A stretch of DNA of 64,000 nt from Sorghum bicolor (lineage: Eukaryota; Streptophyta; Magnoliopsida; Poales; Poaceae), in NCBI RefSeq assembly GCF_000003195.3, contig NC_012879.2, positions 27,499,564 to 27,563,563 on the forward strand, given 5' to 3'. The position numbers and the translations under genes are program-made. The notes below the pieces were generated by a model. It was not told where the DNA came from and ran no database searches. It saw nothing but the letters and a program-made list of their open reading frames with translations. This document shows, piece by piece, positions 10,307 through 21,480 of this stretch. The stretch's first letter is position 1; every line of letters begins with the position of its first letter.

Positions 10307-11405
10307 ATGCACCCCATTATATGACATGCCTCTCCTTCAAGCAAAGCAAGGTAAAATTGTTTGACATGTCATCCATCCTATGCTAAGGACTTGTGTAGTG
10401 AATCTAGTCATTCCTTACATGTCTTAGGTTCATTCATGAAAATCAAATGAATTTGATGCTTGTATGGTACCACTATTGCTTCTATGTTTTACATGATCTA
10501 GTGGTAGCATATGACATGTTTTTGGGCTTGCAATCCTAGCGTTTGATCTATAATATGAGCTATAAGTGTTTAACTCAACATGGTACAAGATAACCCTTAC
10601 TTAGAGGTGTGAAGAAGCTTGTCCTTGGATCAAACCGAGTTAAATATCTTAGGCATGTAATCTAGATTGGACCAATTTAGTAAAATGATCTCACTTCACA
10701 CGGTCTCACAGTAACCTATCTAAACTTTGAGCTCACCTTTTGTGGTCATTGATGACAAAGGGGGAGAAAATTTCCTAGAGATTTAAGATAAGGAAGTAAC
10801 ATGATAAAAGAAGGGGATCAATTAAAATTTTGAAGCACACAAGTAGGGGGAGCAAGCTCATAAACTTATATGTTGCATTTGTTTGTGCATCACATATGTT
10901 TGCTTGCATTTGCATTAGTTTTAGAAGCTTTCTCTCAAATACCTTGCTTGTGTGATGTAAGCTAGTTGTAAGTTTGATTGATGAAATGAAAAACTAGCAT
11001 ACATAGGTAGTGCAACTAGACTTTTAGTTATTTCACAAGTGGTACTAGAACATTGTTTATAATGTTGATCTCACTGGGTGTTCTAGTTTTGATAATGTCT
11101 AATTACTAATGGTGCTAAGGATGGTGTATATTGGCAACTCCGATTGGTATCACGCTTCAAAGGTCCATTCTTTACACCTTAGCATCATTTGGTAGAAATT
11201 GACTCCTATATTTCCTATTCAAGCATATGTGCAAGCTTTCAAATCCAAACTCTTAGCGCATATGTAGGCGGAGCAATTGCTACCGATTTGGGTTTATGAA
11301 ACTTGTCCATAACCTTTGCACATGGTAAAATGCTTGGGCAAGCAACATGAATCCAAGAAAATTTTATTGAAAATCTTTGTAAAAAGGGTTGTCATCAATT
11401 ACCAA
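10307..11405 (+). other. Non-coding region between RNase H and 3' LTR of C1
   Basis: About 1.1 kb without a convincing ORF. In SIRE-type elements an env-like ORF can occupy this place; none is recognisable here. It contains an internal polypurine tract AAAGGGGGAGA at 10757-10767, identical to the one beside the LTR. Confidence 0.6.
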
Positions 11406-11416
11406 AAAGGGGGAGA
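11406..11416 (+). other. Polypurine tract of C1
   Basis: AAAGGGGGAGA lies directly before the LTR (TTGAAAGC). It is the plus-strand primer. The identical 11-mer occurs at 10757-10767. Confidence 0.75.
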
Positions 11417-11417
11417 T

Positions 11418-13347
11418 TGAAAGCCCTAGTTTGGTTTTGGATAATTGATTAAACCCTAGTACTAACCTCTATACCAAGTGTGTGTAGACTTAATGAGGTT
11501 GCTACGTGCCAAGTGATGGAGCAAGTGATGATCATGGTGATGATGGTGATGACCATAAGATGATCAATTGCTCAACTTGGAAAAAGAAGAAAGACAAAAA
11601 CAAAACCCTATGGAGATCAAGGCAAAGGTATTGCTTAGGGTTTTGGTTTTAGTGATCAAGACACCATAGTGGGTGTGATCACATTTAGGATAGATAGCCG
11701 TACTATAAAGAGGGGAATTCTTTGGCTAAGCGGTTATCAAGTGCCACTAGGTGTCATTGTTCATGTGCATGCATTTAGAAGCTAGTGAGCTAACTTAACA
11801 CCTTCAAAGAAAAATGATTATGAAAATGCTAACACACGTGCATTTGTTTGTACACACTTTGTGGTGTTGGCACACTTTGAGACGGAGGTGGAGTTTGAAG
11901 GGTAGAGAGAGGATGGGTTTTGAGAAAATGATCGTGAAAATGTTAACACACTTCAGCACTTTCTGAGAAAATGAAGTGCATATTTTCTATTGCGCCGGTG
12001 GGAAAATTTGGAGAAGTCACGGCACCGGACGCTGGCCACTGAGGCACCGGATGCTGAGTCTGTGCGTTCGGTGTAGTCAGTGCCTGGCCCAGCTAGGGTA
12101 AGGCACTGGACGATAGGCACCGGACGCAGGCTTGTGCGTCCGGTGGTACGTGTCCGGTGTGAGGTCCGTTTGTTGACCTCCCTGGGTTTAACTCCGGTGA
12201 GCACCAAACGGTCCGGTGCTCAGCGTCCGGTGACCCTGCGAGTTTTCAGACCTCTCTGAGTTTAGGACCGATGTGCACCGGACTCGTCCGGTGGCAACTT
12301 GACTGCGTCTGGTGCTCTACAGGTTACCATTAGAGATCGACGCGTAGAGTTCGTTTAGCTGACACGTGGCCGTTTCTGGAGCACCGGACGCAAGGGTTGA
12401 GCATCCGGTGCCTCCTGAGTAGCGTCCAGTGACCCCGCAGTTTGCCCAGTGAAAGAGCCAACGGCTCTATTTGTTTGAGGGGTTTATAAATACGTGTTTG
12501 GCCGGCTTAGGGCTCAACTCTTGGCATTCTAGCATACATAACATCCTTGTGAGCCTAAGCAAACTCCTCCCACTCATCTCCCTCATAGATTAAACATCTT
12601 TGTGAGATTGGGAGTGATTCCAAGTGCATTTGCTTGAGTGATTGCATCTAGTGGCACTTGAGGATCGTTCTAGCTGTGGTTTTCTTGTTACTCTTGGTGG
12701 TTGCCGCCACCTAGATGGCTTTGAGCAATAGAGGACCTTTGGCACGAGTTGGTGATTGTTCGTGGCCATCTCCCGGTGATTGTGAGGGGTCTTGTACCTT
12801 CACCGACGGAGAGCCAAAAGGTAACTCTAGTGAATTGCTCGTGTCACTGAGTTACCTCACTTGTGGGTCGGTTCTTGTGGTGTCCTAGAGAGGACGAGGT
12901 TTACGCTACACCTCTTAGCCACCGAACCATCAAGTGTTGGTCGACACAACAGGGACGTAGCGTGCCGGCAAGCACGTGAACCTCAAGAGAAAATCGTGTG
13001 TCTCCATTGTGATTGTTCTTTGGATTTCTCCTAGTGACTGGACTTCATATTATTCATTGGTTCATCCCCTCTACATGGTGGTATAAAGATCAAACCATCT
13101 CTCTTACTTTATTGCAAACTAGTGTAGCTTACATACTTTAGGTAGCTCTCTAGTGTAAGTAGAGACATAGTTCTTGTGTGCCTAGTGATCATATCAACTA
13201 GAATTGTTGGATAGGTGGCTTGAAAACACCCCTTTAGAGCTAGAGCAAAAAGCTTTGCTTTGTTATTTACTAACCTCTTGCTTTAGTGAATTTGTAGAAT
13301 TTTTAAATAGGCTATTCACCCCCCTCTAGCCATATTAGGACCTTTCA
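11418..13347 (+). repeat. 3' LTR of C1 (1.93 kb)
   Basis: It starts TGAAAGCCCTAG and ends GACCTTTCA, giving TG...CA with the inverted TGAAAG/CTTTCA termini. TATAAATA at 12485-12492 is the likely promoter. U3 (about 11995-12430) is packed with CACCGGA/TCCGGTG words in both orientations, at least ten by eye. I see no coding sequence. Confidence 0.8.
12485..12492 (+). promoter_or_regulatory. LTR promoter TATA box, C1
   Basis: TATAAATA lies just after the CACCGGA-rich block and before the C-rich leader-like sequence, a plausible U3/R boundary region. Confidence 0.55.
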
Positions 13348-13815
13348 AGGGGCAGCTGAGGTAACGATTCTTCATTCCATCACAAAGATTGAGGTATACT
13401 CCACCTACAATCTTGGAGCCTCCAACCGCTCCCTTCTTCCTCAAGCAGAACAAATAGTGGAAAAGATCGAAATGTGGCTCAATACCAACAAACGCCTCAT
13501 AGAGGTGAATGAAGGTCGCCACGAGGAGAATGGAGTTCGGGTGCAGATTGCAGGTCCCGATCTCATAGTAAAGAAGTAACCCTTGAAGAAATGGATGAAC
13601 CAGCACCCCAAATCCCCTCTTGAAAAATCTTCAAAAACGACAATCTCACTGGCTCGAGGATCTGGGTAACTTTTCCCTTCCGGCGCCCTCCAGCCTCCGA
13701 GCTCCTGATTGTGCAGAAGCCCCATTAGGTCATTGAGGGACCTCGTGGTGCTTCGAGATTTCTTCCACTCCTTGGCCATCATCTCGGCCCTTTTCTTCGA
13801 GTCGCTCTTCGCCAT
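13348..13815 (-). pseudogene. Antisense ORF of the putative gypsy-type transposon family (PF04195-like)
   Basis: From the Met at 13815 the minus strand encodes a basic N-terminus (MAKSDSKKRAEMMAKEWKKS), then a region leading to VVFEDF. After a frame change near 13600 it continues as HPFLQGLLLYYEIGTCNLHP and CLRKKGAVGGSK. This block is the conserved start of the large grass family annotated as putative gypsy-type transposon protein. The function is unknown. The remainder was separated by insertion of C1. It is inactive because of the frameshift and the interruption. Confidence 0.7.
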
Positions 13816-14235
13816 TTCTTCTATCTAGAGAGCTTTCAACTGGGTCTCGAGGAATTGGTGGTGATGAGGAAGACGAAGGCAGGAGGCAGCAAGGGAATAT
13901 AGGCAGGATGCTGGTATGCAACTGCTGGGTAAAGAACAAGGATACACCGCCGGATCCTTCCCACTTCCCGTATTTTGGGAAGTGGGCGGCCTTTGCAGTG
14001 GTAGTGGCGTTTCGGTTTTCAAGTTCTATCGTAGTAAATTTGGTTGCCTTTTTAATGATTAATGATTTTCTATGCTTGGTCCGTGTGATGAGCGGCTGTA
14101 CGGTTAGCAGGCACCCCTTTTCATGCAGCAGACTGACAAGACGGCATGACATTTCGTCACATCACAAATTAATGAAGAGAGGTGATATTTCCCAAACCCA
14201 AATAATCAATTTATTTGGATTCAAGCTGAAAATCC
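13816..14235. other. Non-coding linker of J
   Basis: This is the region upstream of the antisense ORF start and before the minisatellite. Short open frames occur on both strands but show no recognisable domain. It could hold the promoter of the antisense gene; I see no convincing TATA box. Confidence 0.4.
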
Positions 14236-14700
14236 GGGGACTGTACCGACCACCGAGCATAATATGCTCGGGGACTGGTCGACGAGCCCGCTCAAAAGTA
14301 ATTTGGGGACTGTACTGACCACCGAGCATAATATGCTCGGGGACTGGTCGACCAGCCTGCTCAGAAGTAATCCGGGGACCATAACGACCACCGAGCATAA
14401 TATGCTCAGGGACTGGTCGACCAGCCCGCTTAGAAGTAATCTGGGGACTGTACCGACTATCGAGCATAATATGCTCGGGGACTGGTCGACCAGCCTGCTC
14501 AGAAGTCATCCTGGAACTGTACCGACCATTGAGCATAATATGCTCGGGGACTGGTCGACCAGCCTGATTCATTCACAATATAGGGATTGTACCAACCACC
14601 AAGCATGATGTGCTCGGGGACTGGTCGAATAAATTCATTCATCTGGGAAATGTGGATTGCACCAATCACCAAGCATGATACACTCGGCGACTGGCCGGTT
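14236..14700. repeat. 69-bp tandem repeat, about seven units, with two palindromes per unit
   Basis: Unit starts (GGGGACTGTACCGACC or variant) fall at 14236, 14305, 14374, 14443, about 14512, about 14582 and about 14650. Each complete unit contains GAGCATAATATGCTC (7-bp arms) and CTGGTCGACCAG (perfect palindrome). Because 69 is a multiple of three, both strands stay open as a 23-residue repeat; this does not imply a protein. The site matches the variable 3' UTR of Tat elements, a known source of satellite repeats. Confidence 0.85.
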
Positions 14701-15199
14701 CGTTCGCATGTGTTGGAGGGATATTACTATTTTTTAGACCTTGCTACAAGGTTCATACTTTGCCTTCCAGCAAGCTCGGGGACTACATCGGTGCGATGCA
14801 TCTGGAGATGCATCTCAGTATCAGATTTTCTATGTGGTTTTTTCTCTTTGGACCCTGGCACCACGCGCCTACATCACCTACTACCATGCTCAGGAACTAA
14901 GTGAGCACACTTCACCTTGCGGTGAATATGCTTGCTTTTTGAAATACTATACTTTTCAGAAAAGTAAATTGGGCAGACTTCATCAGGAAAGAAATCTTTT
15001 TTGATTAATAGCACCATGCATTATTCGAACAACCTGCTTCTTCGATGTCGATGTTGATCATCTATCTTTTGAGTTGGTTAAAATACCGTTGCAACTATTT
15101 GGTTGATTTTCTTGTTGGTTGAAGACGTCATGCCTCACTGGTCGAAGAAGCTCAAGACGGCGTGTTACCTTATAATACATGGAGCTCGGAGACTAGCTA
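14701..15199 (+). other. Remaining 3' UTR of J
   Basis: Non-coding sequence between the tandem repeats and the LTR. The stretch GGAGCTCGGAGACTAGC before 15200 is a degenerate candidate polypurine tract. Confidence 0.45.
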
Positions 15200-15649
15200 T
15201 GGGGGTATAACCCCTATACCCTTATCGCTAGACTTGGGCCAGGAGACTTGGCCCATCGTGAGACAGATTCGGGGCTTGATCCAACTGCTCGGAGTTTCAC
15301 GCAAGGAAACAAGACGTAGAGATCAAGCAAGATTCTGGTCGGTTAGAATAGGAATTGATATCGTGTTATCTATGGCAATTGTAACCGACTAGGATTAGTT
15401 TCTAGATCTGTAACCCTGCCCTCTTGACTATATAAAGGGAGGTAAGGGACCCCCTTAGACAATTCAATCCAATACAGCAATACAATCAGACGCAGGACGT
15501 AGGTATTAAGCCCACACGGTGGCCAAACCTGGATAAAATCCTTGTCTATGTCTTGCGTGACCATCAAGTTCGTAGCTTTGCACACTTGTCTACCGATAAA
15601 CTACTATAGTGGGTATACACCAAGGTAGACTACCAACTAGCTTTTGTCA
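15200..15649 (+). repeat. 3' LTR of J (about 450 bp)
   Basis: It starts near TGGGGGTATAACCCC and ends TTTTGTCA, where chromovirus integrase codons resume. TATATAAA at 15429-15436 is a good promoter element. The left boundary is by inspection only because no second LTR is in the window. Confidence 0.55.
15429..15436 (+). promoter_or_regulatory. LTR promoter TATA box, J
   Basis: TATATAAA in the context GACTATATAAAGGGAGG. Confidence 0.55.
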
Positions 15650-16266
15650 ATATAAACTGGGTCAAACCTGGTGAGAGGAGATACTACGGTATCGACTTCG
15701 TGAACGATGCTGAGAAGAAAGTACAGATCATACAGCAACACATGAGGGCCTCGCAATCACGACAGAAAAGCTATGCCGATAAGAGGGGAAGGCCACTGGA
15801 GTTTGATGTGGGTGACTATGTTTACCTCGAGGTTACACCGATGAAGAAAGTTCAGCGCTTCAGGGTTCGTAGTAAGCCAGCACCTAGGTACGTGGGGCCG
15901 TATGAGATAATAGAACAGAAAGGCCTTGTGGCCTATAAGATATAGTTACCTGAAGAGTAGAGCTTTATCTTTCCAGTTTTTCATGTATCCTAGCTAAGAA
16001 AGTGTCTGAAGGTGCCCGAGCAAAGGATTGAACCTCGGGGAATCAAGATAAAAGCAGATTTGGAATACAAAGAACAACCCATGGGTATAGTAGATACCAA
16101 GGAGCGGGTAACTAGAAATAGAGTTGTCAAAACCTACAAGGTGGTGTCGAGTCATCATGATGATAGAGACGCCACCTGGGAGACCGAGGATTACCTAAAA
16201 ATAGTTTACCCAAAATGTCATAAGAAATGGTTAGTAACTCAAAATCTCGGGACGATATTTCCCTAA
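15650..16266 (+). pseudogene. Integrase C-terminal domain and chromodomain (Tekay)
   Basis: The frame begins at NWVKPGERRYYG and parallels the same region of element H (54235-53669, minus). It has the GPY-type module ([11 protein letters not shown]) and ends in a chromodomain (TRNRVVKTYKV ... [10 protein letters not shown]). The chromodomain is thought to direct integration to heterochromatin. In-frame stops at 15943-15945, 15958-15960 and near 15991 break it. A PPT and LTR follow, as expected. Confidence 0.85.
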
Positions 16267-16278
16267 GGGGGGAAAGGT
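16265..16278 (+). other. Polypurine tract of F
   Basis: AAGGGGGGAAAGGT lies directly before the LTR start TGTAACACCC. Element H has the comparable tract AAGGGGGGAGGGC. Confidence 0.8.
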
Positions 16279-18169
16279 TGTAACACCCTAGGTGTTAAGC
16301 ATGCACTTAGTCTCATAAACTACTCATAAGCACTCTCATCAAGCATGGGCATGTGCATAGCATCACATGAGCATGGTAGCATTCTAAGTGTGATTTTATG
16401 TGCTTGATTTAAATGAATTAAATATGACTAATTAATATGCTTGCTTCAAAAAAAATACTTGTGATGACCAAAATGGGTTGAGCTATGTTTTAGAAGAATT
16501 AAGAATAATTTTGTGAAATTTTTGGAGCTCTAGAATTAGAGAAATGATTTTTATAAAAAATTCCATAGATAAATTTATTTAAAAACCTATAACTAGTTTT
16601 ATTTTGTGATTCAAATTCTGTATGGAATTTGGACTTGCACTTTGAAGCAAAGTTAGAGTATTTTGTGGGGAACATTTCTTATTTTTACCCCAAATCCTGA
16701 AAAACTTTGCAAAGGCCTCAACATTTTCATTAAAGATTTTGAAGGAAAAAGAAATTCAAAAAAAAGAAAAGGGGACAGGCGCTGCTGGGCCGACCCGCCT
16801 CCTTTTCGGCCCACTCGCGCGCGCAGCCCAGCTCCCCTCCTCCCCGCACCGGCGCATCCTGCCTTCCCCCACCCGACGCCGGCCACATGGCGGCCGTACA
16901 TCGGCGACGTGGTCACGGCCGCCCGGCTCCGACCCGCATGACCCGGTCGGGATGCCACCCCGCACCCCCAGGCACCCCATTCGCTCTGTCTCCCTTTCCC
17001 TCGCCCTCAGCCACTAACGCTCCAAGCTTCGCCGCAGCGCCATTGCTGGCCGAGCTCCGTCGCTCGCCACCGGCCGTTTCGACGGACCATCTTCCGTGCC
17101 GAGCCCACCGTTGTTCGCTATCACCGCGGTAAGCCCATGCGCACGCTCAACCGAGGTGGTCAGCCTCCGTGCGACCACAATGGCTCGCTGGAGTTCACCT
17201 GACCTCGTCGTAGTGCTCTGCTGCGCTAGAGCCCTCTCTTCACTGCCCCTTTATGTTTGTTCTTGTGCGCGTTGTGTTCGGGATGATCTGAGCGAGCTCC
17301 GACGACACTGAACGGGCGCTCTACCCCGCCGGAGTGGCCTTGCCACGGTGACCAGCGCCGCCGTGCCGCCATGCACACCAGCGAGGGTGCTCTGGCCGTT
17401 CCCCGGCCAAGCCAAGGGCACCATCGGGTGCGCCTCGCTGCGGGGAACACGTTGGTGCTCATCCCGCGGCCGGAGGCCTCACCGCCGGCGAGATCCGCTC
17501 GTCGGAGGTGCCCCCTCCTCTCTGTCGCGCTGACTAGTGGGGTCGGGGGACCACTGTCAGCCACAAGGGGGTTGGCTTGGGTAGAGATCTAGGTGTCTCT
17601 AGCGTTTTCCAGCGCGGATTTGAAAAAGAGATTTTGAAAATGTTTTTTCAGAAATGTTTTAAATCGTATTAAATCCATATCTTGAGATCTATATCTCCAA
17701 AAATGTTGAAATAAAGTTTGACATGTTCTATTAATCAAGATCTACAATCTGGTGCCTTTCATGTTATGTTTGTACAACTTTTCTGTGTAAAAATATTTAT
17801 TCCATGATTTTGCTGTTATTTAGAAAATGTATAGTAAATGGAATATAGCTCAGGAAAAGGTAATTTTTGTTTTGCTAGCTTTGAATGGATGTGTAGTCTC
17901 TGGGAAAAATATGTAAGACAATATTTGTTGTATAAATTAGCTTATGATGATTTAAATGTTTGCATAGCAGTTGTTTATGATTTTTAATAAATAATTGGAT
18001 CATGCAATTAATCTGGAAATTTTTGTGGACATTTCTTATGTTAAGAAGCAATTTATAAAAATATGAAATCTGTTGTTTGACACTTTATCACCAGTAGGGT
18101 ATTTACACTTAATTATGTTAATAAACTTGTGATTTTTGTGTGGGCCATGTTACCTGCCCAAATGCTATG
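16279..18169 (+). repeat. 3' LTR of F, first 1.9 kb
   Basis: It starts TGTAACACCCTAGGTG and is cut by G at 18170. AT-rich sequence surrounds a GC-rich island at about 16779-17600. The island holds GGCCCA words and a palindrome at 17530-17560 (CTGAC...GTCAG). Open frames in the island are a composition effect. Confidence 0.75.
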
Positions 18170-19200
18170 TGTCGAGGGTATCAGTAAGGGGTACCCTAAC
18201 CGACGCACATAACGAGAGCACCCGCACATGAATCGAGGCCCCTGACTCGACGCCCCCCGATCGCATGTACGGTCGTCAAGACAAGACGACGTCCATAGCC
18301 TCGAACACGGAAAGAGCGTCGTGCGAATCAACTAGGGCTCGATCAAACAACAATCGTCGAATATGGTAACTGGCTCGTACGAATCGACAAGCCTCGAGCG
18401 TAAGGACGCTGCCCGCCGCCAGACGCGGGTACAGGAACTAGGGCATTTAATGCGCCTGTCGCGTTCTCACCTAACCTGACAATCACGGGAAGCGTGATAG
18501 GGAGCAAGCACCCATCCAATCGCCCCTTTTTGCACCCTTGTCCACCGGATTAGTCAGAGCGTGACAGGGCGCAGCAAGGCGGACGAGACGTCTCGTCACG
18601 ACCCCCCTCAAGACGCCCAAATTCAGCGCTCCAGCCAGCAGAGCATGTTCCTTCCCTGAGAAGGGTCAGGCGGTGAAGGATAGCACCCCAACCACTCTGA
18701 CGCGACAGCAACCATGACGTACAGGCGTGCCCACGGTTGAGCCAATCCAGGACGACATACGGAAGCCGGATTCAGTGGCACGCGTAATCAACATCCAAGT
18801 ACTATGTAACAAGACAGCTCGAGGCCACGCCGGTACGGAAGCCTCTAGTAGGTCAGCGCGCCATGCCCCTATCGACCCGTACTCTGTCACCTACGCATGT
18901 AACCTAGGTCTCCGCTTGGAACAATAAAAGGGGAGGCTCAGGAAGGGATAGGGGACAAGACATACGTAGTAGAGCAACCATACTTCATCTCCATCCACCC
19001 ACAACAGCAACTTGTATTCACCCCTGTACAAGCACTTAGGTGCAAGATAATAGAAACATCTGCCCCCCGCTGGACGTAGGGCCTTCTCTTGCCCGAACCA
19101 GGATAAATTTTTGTGTCTTTCTTGCATCACCATCTGGAAAAGGGGAACACGCACTAGTTTTACTCGTTGGTGTGACCCCCCCGTGGGGAAAGCACCGATA
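18170..19200 (+). repeat. 5' LTR of G
   Basis: The LTR is 1031 bp, starts TGTCGAGGGTATCAG and ends CACCGATA; a final CGACA mutated to CGATA would restore the TGTCG/CGACA inverted termini. AATAAAAGG near 18923-18930 is TATA-like. The short frames within it are not genes. Confidence 0.75.
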
Positions 19201-19202
19201 GT

Positions 19203-19220
19203 TGGCGTGCCAGGTAGGGG
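19203..19220 (+). other. Primer binding site of G (tRNA-Arg type)
   Basis: TGGCGTGCCAGGTAGGGG differs at one CpG base from the sequence complementary to the 3' end of a plant tRNA-Arg, the primer usual for grass Tat elements. It lies 2 nt after the LTR. Confidence 0.65.
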
Positions 19221-19226
19221 TCCTGC

Positions 19227-21480
19227 GTGTTTTTTCGCCGATTTCCCATCTCTTTCCAGATGGCCACTCTAGTTTCGCCGATTCCACGCTCCACGGTGAT
19301 TTGGTTTGGGTGCCTCGAGTTCATGTCTATCGGTTTCGGCTACGACATGATCCTGCTCTCGGTCAAAGGACCGGAAGGAACTTGCATTGCGCCCGCACGA
19401 CTGAGGGCTCCAAGACGGCCTCGCCACCATGCCTCCCCGCCCAAGAAGAGGCATGGACAGCGCTGCCACCACTTCTCTGCCTCATCACAGTCAACAGCTC
19501 GTACCAGGCGGGTGGTGATGCAGGAGCCGACAACCCCACGCACCGGAGCCGCTGGTACGACGGCCCGACGTCACGAGGATCGCGCGGCGACGTTGGGAGA
19601 CGACACGCCTCACGTGCTCCCGTCCCCCACGACGCTGCTACCACACGAGTTGTTCGCCTCAAGAAGAACACTCCCATTCGGCCTGGACAACGCCACAGCA
19701 TCGCTCGCCATGACGATATCTCTGAGCGCCCAGACGTACGTGGAGCGACCAATGGTCCTCCCACGTGACGTTGGAGCGCAGCAGCAGGCGGCTGAGTTAC
19801 CGGATTTCTCCCAGGTGCGAGGCCTCCGACGCCTAGGACCTGGGAGATACACAATCACCTCGCTCAGGCAGCAGCTGCTAGAGGAAAGGCGTGGATGCTT
19901 CTACACCGCCGAGCCAGACCCCGACTCGGAATCCGACAGATACGACCCTACTAGGGAATGCTTCAACATCGACGGGGAGGTAGAAACCACCGACGAAACA
20001 CAAGACGCCGTCGCCGGCGGTCGAGCCCCTGTAGCAAGGGAGGACCCCAGGACGCCTGGGAACGACGGTCGGGTCGACCCCCCGCCGCAGGAAGACAAAG
20101 CCGCACAACTTGCGCTGTTACGGGAGCTCAGAGCAAAGCTCGATGAAGATCACGAGCGCCTTGTCCAGCTCGAGCTGGTCCTCGAGCAGGACCAACTACA
20201 ACCGCATGGCGGAGGCACCCGCATACGGGCTTGAGAAGTACATTGACAGATCGTCGGGGACGGGGAACCAGAGCAACCCATCAGCCGCTTCCCCCGAGCG
20301 GGGCAGAACGTCATGGCAGCGACGATGCTGCTATGTAACATGCCTGAACCCTCGAACTCCCAAGCACGGCAAATTCGAGACGAGATGCAGACTCTGCTTC
20401 AAGTAGCGGCGGTTCAGCAGGCCGAGAGCTCGGCTTCTTGACGTCGAGGAGCAGCCACGGAAAGGCGTGACGAGCCGGTCCATCAGCAACCACCCCCTCG
20501 AGGAAAGAGGACAGCGCCTGTCCAAAACCACCCCGTCGATAACCAACGGCGACATGACGCACGACACGACATCAACGAGTATCGTCGCCGTCGACATGGG
20601 GATACAGCGCCCACCGCGGCGGGTGATACGACAGCGACGAGGACCGGATGGCGCCAGAACCGCCAGGCCCTCGCGTTTTCAGCAGAGCGATCCGCAGCAC
20701 GCCGTTGCCCAGCCCGTTTCGACCCTCGACTAGCATTGCTAAATACAACGGTGAAACCAAGCCAGAACTGTGGCTGGCGGACTTCCGGCTAGCCTTTCAG
20801 TTGGGTGGCGCTCAAGGGGACGATCGAGCCATCATCCGATAGTTACCGCTTTTCCTCTCCGACACCGCCCGCAGATGGCTCGAGGAACTCCCAGCCAACC
20901 AGATCCACGATTGTACCGATTTGGTCAGGGTATTCGAGGGCAACTTCAAAGGGACCTACATACGGCCTAGCAACTCATGGGACCTCACCAAGTGCAAGCA
21001 GAGATCAGGAGAAACTCTCCGAGAGTACGCTCGACGCTTCTCGAAGCAGCATACCGAGCTACCGCACATCCCAGTCCACGACGTCATCCTGGCCTTTGTC
21101 TCGGGCACCACCTGCTGAGATTTGGTGCGGGAATTGGGCCGAAATCGTCCTCAGACCATCGACGAGCTAATGGACGTGGTAGCAAACTATGCTGCAGGGG
21201 AGGAAGCGGTCGGCGCTTTCTTCAGCTACGAAGGAGACAAAGGCAAGTCGCCAGCCGATGACAATGATGGCCCTAGTCGAGGGCCCAAGAAGAACAAGTA
21301 GAAGAAGAAAGCATGGCCGTTCCAACGGGAGGCCCTCGATGACGATCTCGTCGCTGCCATGGAGCGTAAAAAATCTCGAGGACCCCCTGAGGGAGCCATC
21401 ATCGACAAGATGCTAATGATCCCTGTCCTTACCACAAGGGAGGGGCAAACCACAAGCTTGAAGACTGCCGTATGCTGAAA
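19227..21480 (+). pseudogene. gag region of G (Tat), decayed
   Basis: An open frame at 19227-20234 encodes a basic, low-complexity N-terminal part ending in an acidic, Glu/Leu-rich stretch. The conserved gag domain then follows in a different frame at about 20700-21300: WLADFRLAFQLGG, DTARRWLEELPANQI, RVFEGNFKGTY and REYARRFSKQHTELP. Stops near 20840, 21117 and 21299 and several frame changes break it. Gag forms the particle that packages the element RNA. No zinc knuckle is clear. Confidence 0.7.

Larger units (their letters stand above)
8790..13347 (+). mobile_element. Element C1: 3' part of a SIRE/Maximus-type Ty1/copia element
   Basis: RT-RNase H coding (8790-10306) is followed by a 1.1 kb non-coding stretch, a polypurine tract (11406-11416) and a 1.93 kb LTR (11418-13347). 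The domain order with RNase H directly before the LTR defines copia. The long LTR and the style of the RT suggest the SIRE/Maximus lineage. The 5' part lies outside the window beyond A2. The right end lies inside the antisense ORF of J. Confidence 0.85.
13348..15649 (+). mobile_element. Element J: 3' part of a Tat-lineage element
   Basis: The order is remnant of an antisense ORF (13348-13815), linker, 69-bp minisatellite (14236-14700), further non-coding sequence and a short LTR (15200-15649). It is interrupted by C1 on the left and abuts chromovirus integrase codons at 15650. The Tat assignment rests on the antisense PF04195-like ORF and the tandem-repeat 3' region; pol is not visible. Confidence 0.7.
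15650..18169 (+). mobile_element. Element F: Tekay chromovirus, outermost element of the nest
   Basis: The integrase C-terminus and chromodomain (15650-16266), polypurine tract and first 1.9 kb of the 3' LTR are visible. J interrupts the integrase on the left and G interrupts the LTR on the right. The rest of F is therefore displaced to both sides of the window, which makes F the oldest layer seen here. Confidence 0.85.

Noticed and set aside
14162..14608. Repeat protein with 23-residue units (both strands open)
   Set aside because: The open frames result from a 69-bp tandem repeat whose length is a multiple of three; the palindromic DNA explains similar products on both strands.
14236..14700. 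CRISPR-like array
   Set aside because: The units are directly adjacent with no unique spacers, and the context is a plant retrotransposon 3' UTR.
16663..17592. Overlapping open frames on both strands in a GC-rich block
   Set aside because: They lie in the Tekay LTR of F, overlap in all frames, and show no domain or splice structure; stop codons are simply rare in GC-rich DNA.
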